DNA from: DATECU01 sp035286745
Lineage (GTDB): Bacteria; Acidobacteriota; Vicinamibacteria; Fen-336
DNA length: 5,768 nucleotides
Assembly: GCA_035286745.1 (NCBI GenBank)
Contig: DATECU010000233.1
Coordinates: 1-5,768, forward strand
Reading direction: 5' to 3'
A program made the position numbers and the translations under genes. Shown here one piece after another: positions 1 to 2,994 of this stretch. The notes under the pieces are model-generated. The model was not told the origin of the DNA, did not search any database, and worked only from the letters and a program-made list of their open reading frames with translations. Within the stretch, counting starts at the first letter, position 1. Each line of letters opens with the position of its first letter.

Positions 1-615
1 CGCCGGCGGGTCGCCGGCGGCGAGGTGGGCCAGGACGCTCCAGTACTCCTCGGCCACGAAGGCCCGGATCTCGCGCTCCCGGTCGCAGATGAGCTTCATG
101 GCCACCGACTGGACCCGGCCCGCCGACAGCCCCCGGCGCACCTTGTCCCAGAGGATGGGGCTCACCTTGTAGCCGACCAGGCGATCCAGGATGCGCCTGG
201 CCTGTTGGGCATCGACCTTCTTGCGGTCGACTACGCCCGGGTCCTTGAAAGCGGCATCGATGGCCTTCTTGGTGATCTCGTTGAAGACCACCCGACGAAC
301 CTTCTTCTGTGCCCTGGCTCCCAACTCCTCCGAGAGGTGCCAGCAGATGGCCTCACCCTCGCGGTCCGGGTCCGCGGCCAGGAAGATGGTGGTCGCATCC
401 TTGGCGGCGGCTTTCAACTCGTCGATGACCTTCTTGCGCGTCGGGAGCGCCTCGTAGGTGGGTTCGAAGCCCCGCTTGACGTCGACCCCCAGCGTCTTCT
501 TGGGCAGGTCACGGACGTGACCCATCGAGGCCTTCACCAGGAAGTCCCGGCCCAGGTACTTGTTGATGGTCTTAGCCTTGGCCGGCGACTCGACGATGAC
601 GAGGTTTTTCGCCAA
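1..615 (-). CDS. topA: DNA topoisomerase I, N-terminal part (runs off left edge)
   Basis: Type IA topoisomerase, which relaxes negatively supercoiled DNA in the cytoplasm by a single-strand break and passage. The reading frame gives 205 residues before the left edge. Seen in order: the Toprim opening VIVESPAKAKTI (residues 6-17, with the expected acidic E9), the GHVRDLP motif (32-38), the metal-binding AADPDREGEAI motif (80-90, with D82, D84 and E86), the NEIT motif (112-115), and the LSAGRVQS motif (163-170) that opens the core domain. The catalytic tyrosine and the C-terminal zinc or repeat domains would lie beyond the edge. The start chosen is TTG at 615-613, which places E9 exactly as in characterised enzymes. 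It has a GAGGA ribosome site 8 nt upstream, inside the end of dprA. Only 3 nt separate it from the dprA stop, so the two genes are surely cotranscribed. This dprA-topA order is common in bacteria. Confidence 0.97.
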   Translation of the reverse strand, partial: MAKNLVIVESPAKAKTINKYLGRDFLVKASMGHVRDLPKKTLGVDVKRGFEPTYEALPTRKKVIDELKAAAKDATTIFLAADPDREGEAICWHLSEELGARAQKKVRRVVFNEITKKAIDAAFKDPGVVDRKKVDAQQARRILDRLVGYKVSPILWDKVRRGLSAGRVQSVAMKLICDREREIRAFVAEEYWSVLAHLAAGDPPA

Positions 616-618
616 AAC

Positions 619-1674
619 TCAGATCCTCATGAAAAGGGTCCCCGGCAGGCGGCGCACCTTGGCGCCCAACTCCAGCTCGGAGAGTTGGCGGAGCAGCTCC
701 GGGACCGTGAGTCCGCTTCTTTGCTGGATCTCGTCCAGTCCCCTGGGTTGGTCGCGATGGAGATGTCCCAAGAGCCCCTCCCCGGGCGACTCTGCCGGTT
801 GCGTCGGGAGCAAGCCCAGCTCGAAGGCCACGTCGGCGCCGTTCCTCACCAGCGCCGCCCCATCGCGGATGAGCTGGTTGGTGCCGGTGGCTCCCGGCTG
901 CGAAGGATGCCCCGGCACCGCCATCACCTCTCTGCCCTCTTCCAGGGCCAGGCGTGCGGTGATGAGGGCACCGCTCTTCTCTCCGGCCTCCACCACCACC
1001 ACGGCCCGGCCCCAACCGGCGAGGATCCGGTTCCGCCGAGGGAAGTGACCGGGCTCGGGACCGGTGCCGAAAGGGAACTCGGAGACCAGGGCCCCCTCAC
1101 CGGCGATGGCGTCGGCCAGAGCGGCATTCTCGGGAGGATACACGCGGTCGAGGCCGGAGCCCAGGACCGCCACCGTCCGGCCCTTGGCATCGAGGACGCC
1201 TCGATGGGCTGCGGTGTCGGTTCCACGAGCCAGGCCCGAGAGCACGGTGAGCCCCAGAAGCGCCAGGTCTCGCCCCATGGCGCGGGTCAGGGCCGCACCT
1301 TGGGGCGTCACCGCGCGGGAGCCGACCAGAGCCAGACTCCGGTCCCCCTCTCCCACGACCAGGGTGCCCCGGACGTACAACACCAGGGGCGGGTCGTAGA
1401 TGCGGGCAAGCCACTCGGGGTAGTCCTGCTCCCCCAAGCCCACGATGCCGGCGCCGCGCTCCCGGGCCAGCGCCAGCTCGCGCTCGGCCCGGCGTCTGGC
1501 TTCGCCGGATCGAAGCTGGTCTTGGGCCGCGCGGGTGAAGATGTCAGGGTGATGGCCGGGGTGAGCCAGTCCCTCCGCGAGGGAGACGCGGCTCGCCAGC
1601 TCCTTGTGCTTGCGCGGACCGAAACCCGGCAAGAGCGCGGCCGTCAGAAGATCGAAGACCTGTTCCAAGCGCAA
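619..1674 (-). CDS. dprA: DNA-processing protein DprA (Smf), complete
   Basis: DprA binds incoming single-stranded DNA in the cytoplasm and loads RecA during natural transformation; it is also widespread in species not known to be competent. The 351-residue protein has the usual three parts. A helix-hairpin-helix/SAM-like N-terminus carries LLPGFGPRK (residues 14-22). A Rossmann-type domain covers about residues 82-285 and shows DYPEWL (84-89), VGSRAVTPQG (117-126), SGLARGTDTAAH (146-157), VLGSGLDRVYPPEN (170-183), the FPRRNRIL motif (211-218) and EKSGALIT (232-239). A winged-helix C-terminus (about 290-351) ends in LFMRI. The start is uncertain: TTG at 1674 or TTG at 1668, with no Shine-Dalgarno sequence. 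An in-frame stop at 1701-1699 rules out anything further upstream. An ATG at 1702-1700 is one base out of frame and lies inside the promoter -10 box. It is the first gene of an operon with topA. Confidence 0.95.
   Translation of the reverse strand: MRLEQVFDLLTAALLPGFGPRKHKELASRVSLAEGLAHPGHHPDIFTRAAQDQLRSGEARRRAERELALARERGAGIVGLGEQDYPEWLARIYDPPLVLYVRGTLVVGEGDRSLALVGSRAVTPQGAALTRAMGRDLALLGLTVLSGLARGTDTAAHRGVLDAKGRTVAVLGSGLDRVYPPENAALADAIAGEGALVSEFPFGTGPEPGHFPRRNRILAGWGRAVVVVEAGEKSGALITARLALEEGREVMAVPGHPSQPGATGTNQLIRDGAALVRNGADVAFELGLLPTQPAESPGEGLLGHLHRDQPRGLDEIQQRSGLTVPELLRQLSELELGAKVRRLPGTLFMRI
624..628 (-). promoter_or_regulatory. Ribosome binding site for topA
   Basis: GAGGA on the minus strand lies 8 nt before the TTG codon at 615-613 and overlaps the last two sense codons of dprA. 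It decides the topA start, because the next codon upstream of the TTG is not a start and the one before that is the dprA stop TGA in the same frame. Confidence 0.7.
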
Positions 1675-1696
1675 CCCGAGGGGGAACCCGAGGGGC
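1673..1696 (-). repeat. Two-copy tandem repeat over the dprA leader and start
   Basis: On the plus strand, a unit reading AACCCGA followed by a run of G occurs twice back to back: 1673-1684 with five G, and 1685-1695 with four G. The repeat therefore covers the dprA TTG start at 1674 and almost the whole predicted 5' leader. Seen directly; any function is unknown. It could be a recent small duplication or a slippage-prone tract. Confidence 0.8.
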
Positions 1697-1700
1697 GCTC

Positions 1701-1728
1701 ATTGTAAGGGGCGTTCGGGGTCTGTCAA
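1701..1728 (-). promoter_or_regulatory. Sigma-70 type promoter of dprA-topA
   Basis: On the minus strand a perfect -35 box TTGACA (1728-1723) is followed by a 16-bp spacer and a -10 box TACAAT (1706-1701, five of six consensus bases). The transcription start expected from this geometry is near 1695-1693, about 20 nt before the TTG codon at 1674. Such a close match stands out in GC-rich DNA and faces the correct gene. The -10 box supplies the AT of an out-of-frame ATG at 1702-1700, which would therefore not be transcribed. Confidence 0.75.
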
Positions 1729-1766
1729 GGTCCTGTCCTCTTCTGATCCCACCCTGTGCCCGGCAT

Positions 1767-1788
1767 CGGACAGCGTGCGGGGTGTCCG
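1767..1788. repeat. Inverted repeat CGGACA-N10-TGTCCG, possible operator
   Basis: Six-base arms at 1767-1772 and 1783-1788 are perfect inverted complements around a 10-bp centre, in the middle of the divergent intergenic region. The geometry fits a dimeric regulator site spanning two major grooves. It could equally be chance in GC-rich DNA, and no second copy was noticed nearby. Confidence 0.25.
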
Positions 1789-1819
1789 GAAGCGAGTTGG
1801 CCGCCCCTTCGTTCTCTCT

Positions 1820-1838
1820 CCAGGGGACGCGGCCCTGG
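1820..1838. repeat. Inverted repeat CCAGGG-N7-CCCTGG, short hairpin
   Basis: A perfect six-base inverted repeat with a 7-nt loop lies just upstream of the candidate rightward promoter. No U tract follows on either strand, so it is not an intrinsic terminator. It may be an operator or chance. Confidence 0.25.
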
Positions 1839-1846
1839 CACCGGCC

Positions 1847-1875
1847 TTGCGGTGCTCGGACGTGGTCGATAAGAT
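1847..1875 (+). promoter_or_regulatory. Candidate promoter of the envelope operon
   Basis: TTGCGG (1847-1852) and TAAGAT (1870-1875) are separated by exactly 17 bp. Each is a moderate match to the sigma-70 boxes. Transcription would start near 1882, giving a leader of roughly 27 nt that includes the strong ribosome site at 1896-1900. This is much weaker than the divergent promoter, and another sigma factor or a different site is possible. Confidence 0.4.
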
Positions 1876-1895
1876 CGAAGAACAAACGCCGCACC

Positions 1896-1900
1896 GGAGG
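1896..1900 (+). promoter_or_regulatory. Strong ribosome binding site (GGAGG) for the TPR gene
   Basis: A perfect GGAGG core lies 8 nt before the ATG at 1909. An in-frame stop TAA at 1870-1872 with no start codon in between makes this the only reasonable start for the TPR gene. Confidence 0.8.
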
Positions 1901-1908
1901 GGAGCGCG

Positions 1909-2256
1909 ATGTCTCTCGGCCTTTCGCTGGTCCTGGTCTTCTCCCAGCTCCCGACTGGGCTCGATCCGCCGACGAGCCGTGCCGAGCTGTCCTTCGGCAT
2001 CGCGGCCGCGCGCCGCGGGCTCTGGGTCGAGGCCCGGTTCCGATTCGAGCGTGCGGTGGCTCTCGATCCCGAGAACGTGCAGGCCCTGAACGACCTGGCG
2101 GTGTCCCTGGAGCAGCAGGGCGAGTTCGAGAAGGCCCGGGAAACCTATGAGAGGGCTCTCAAACTGAAGCCGGGCAGCACCTACGTCCAGCAAAACTACG
2201 ATCTCTTCAGAGAGGCCGATGCCAAGCGCAACCGCAAATCGAAGAAACATCCGTAG
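1909..2256 (+). CDS. Small TPR-repeat protein, probably exported or membrane-tethered
   Basis: The 115-residue protein has two tetratricopeptide repeats, at about residues 25-54 and 59-88. The second is close to consensus (ALNDLAVSLEQQGEFEKA, then Y80, A83 and P88). TPRs form helical hairpins that bind protein partners. The N-terminus (residues 3-15) is hydrophobic but lacks the usual basic residues before it, so it could be an atypical signal peptide or membrane anchor; this is uncertain. A basic tail (KRNRKSKKHP, 106-115) ends the protein. It is the first gene of a tight three-gene operon, and its end overlaps the lipoprotein gene by 38 nt. It has no catalytic motif. A scaffold or adaptor role for the two downstream envelope proteins is inferred from position only. 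Confidence 0.85.
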   Translation: MSLGLSLVLVFSQLPTGLDPPTSRAELSFGIAAARRGLWVEARFRFERAVALDPENVQALNDLAVSLEQQGEFEKARETYERALKLKPGSTYVQQNYDLFREADAKRNRKSKKHP

Positions 2257-2986
2257 CCTGTTCCTGCTCCTCTTGGCGCTGCCCGCCTGCGTGAGCTTTG
2301 TCGAGGTGCCGATCGAGACCCCGCTCCAGTCGAAGCTCGACGTGGCCCCCTTTCGGAGGGTGTTGGTGGCGGGCTTCGTGACCGAACCGGGGGACCAGGA
2401 AGTCGAGATCTCCACCGAGACCGCGCGCCTGCTGCAGAACCAGCTGCGCGCCAGCTCCAAGCTACAGATCCTGGAGCCCGACCGGCCGCCCATTCACGAC
2501 GCCCTGGAGAAGGTGTTGGAGGCTCTGGGAGAGGGCGGCAAGCTCTCCAAGCCGGAACGGGAGCAGTACCGCCTGGAGGCGGATCGGGTGCTCCAGGACG
2601 GCGCCTACTGGCGCAAGGTGGGGGAGGAGTTCGGCAACCCCCTGATCATCACCGGCCGGGTGGGCTTCGAGGAGCAGAATCGGTCCGGCTTCCAGTCCGA
2701 GGAGCGGGTGGTTCGCGATGCGCGGACCGGCTTGCCGCGCATCGCTCGCGGCAGTCGTTATGCGGAACGGAAGGGCTTCAGCCTGAGCGCCGATTTCTAT
2801 TTTCTGGACGGCCGCACCGGCCAGGTCCTCCACAAGGAGAAGTTCACCGAAGAAGTGCTCTACGGCGAGGAGCAGAAGGTCTCGCCTCTCACCTCGTACT
2901 TCGAGCTGATGGATCGGCTCCTCCCCAACTTCCTGGGGGTGATCACTCCCCAGAAGATCAAGGCCACCCGGATCCTCCTTAAGTAG
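2219..2986 (+). CDS. Putative outer-membrane lipoprotein, possible CsgG/LpoB-like fold
   Basis: This 255-residue protein has a basic N-region (RRNIR, residues 8-12), a hydrophobic stretch, and a lipobox LPAC with the acylated cysteine at C24. There is no aspartate at +2, so sorting to the outer membrane is expected. The mature part opens with a strand-helix pattern, RRVLVAGFV (46-54) then ETARLLQNQLRASSKLQILEP (67-87, quoted in part by its features). That resembles the start of CsgG/LpoB-type periplasmic domains, as does PLIITGRV (141-148). A charged helical insertion occupies about 90-137. The family assignment is a fold guess, not a recognised name. The ATG at 2219 is the only start that keeps the signal sequence. 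Its ribosome site AGAGG (2211-2215) is only 3 nt away, so translational coupling to the overlapping TPR gene is likely. The next gene starts 8 nt after its stop. Confidence 0.88.
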   Translation: MPSATANRRNIRSLFLLLLALPACVSFVEVPIETPLQSKLDVAPFRRVLVAGFVTEPGDQEVEISTETARLLQNQLRASSKLQILEPDRPPIHDALEKVLEALGEGGKLSKPEREQYRLEADRVLQDGAYWRKVGEEFGNPLIITGRVGFEEQNRSGFQSEERVVRDARTGLPRIARGSRYAERKGFSLSADFYFLDGRTGQVLHKEKFTEEVLYGEEQKVSPLTSYFELMDRLLPNFLGVITPQKIKATRILLK

Positions 2987-2990
2987 GTGG
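2985..2990 (+). promoter_or_regulatory. Ribosome binding site (AGGTGG) of the large envelope gene
   Basis: AGGTGG overlaps the TAG stop of the lipoprotein gene (2984-2986) and precedes the ATG at 2995 by 4 nt. The layout indicates that ribosomes finishing the lipoprotein feed the large gene. Confidence 0.5.
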
Positions 2991-2994
2991 AAGC

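Noticed and set aside
1700..1702. ATG at 1702 as the dprA start
   Set aside because: It is one base out of frame with dprA, overlaps the -10 box and has no ribosome site. It is kept only as a possibility if the five-G run is an assembly error.
25..1707. A 560-codon open frame on the plus strand opposite topA and dprA
   Set aside because: It is antisense to two genes with clear family motifs. Its translation is rich in G, R, H and D without any domain, as expected from the shadow frame of GC-rich codons.
1820..1838. The hairpin as an intrinsic terminator
   Set aside because: The stem is only six base pairs, there is no T tract on either strand, and it lies between divergent genes where no transcript is expected to end.
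1699..2493. A 264-codon minus-strand frame crossing the intergenic region and the TPR gene
   Set aside because: It crosses the divergent promoter region and is antisense to the TPR and lipoprotein genes, which have good start signals and recognisable features. No motif is seen in its translation.
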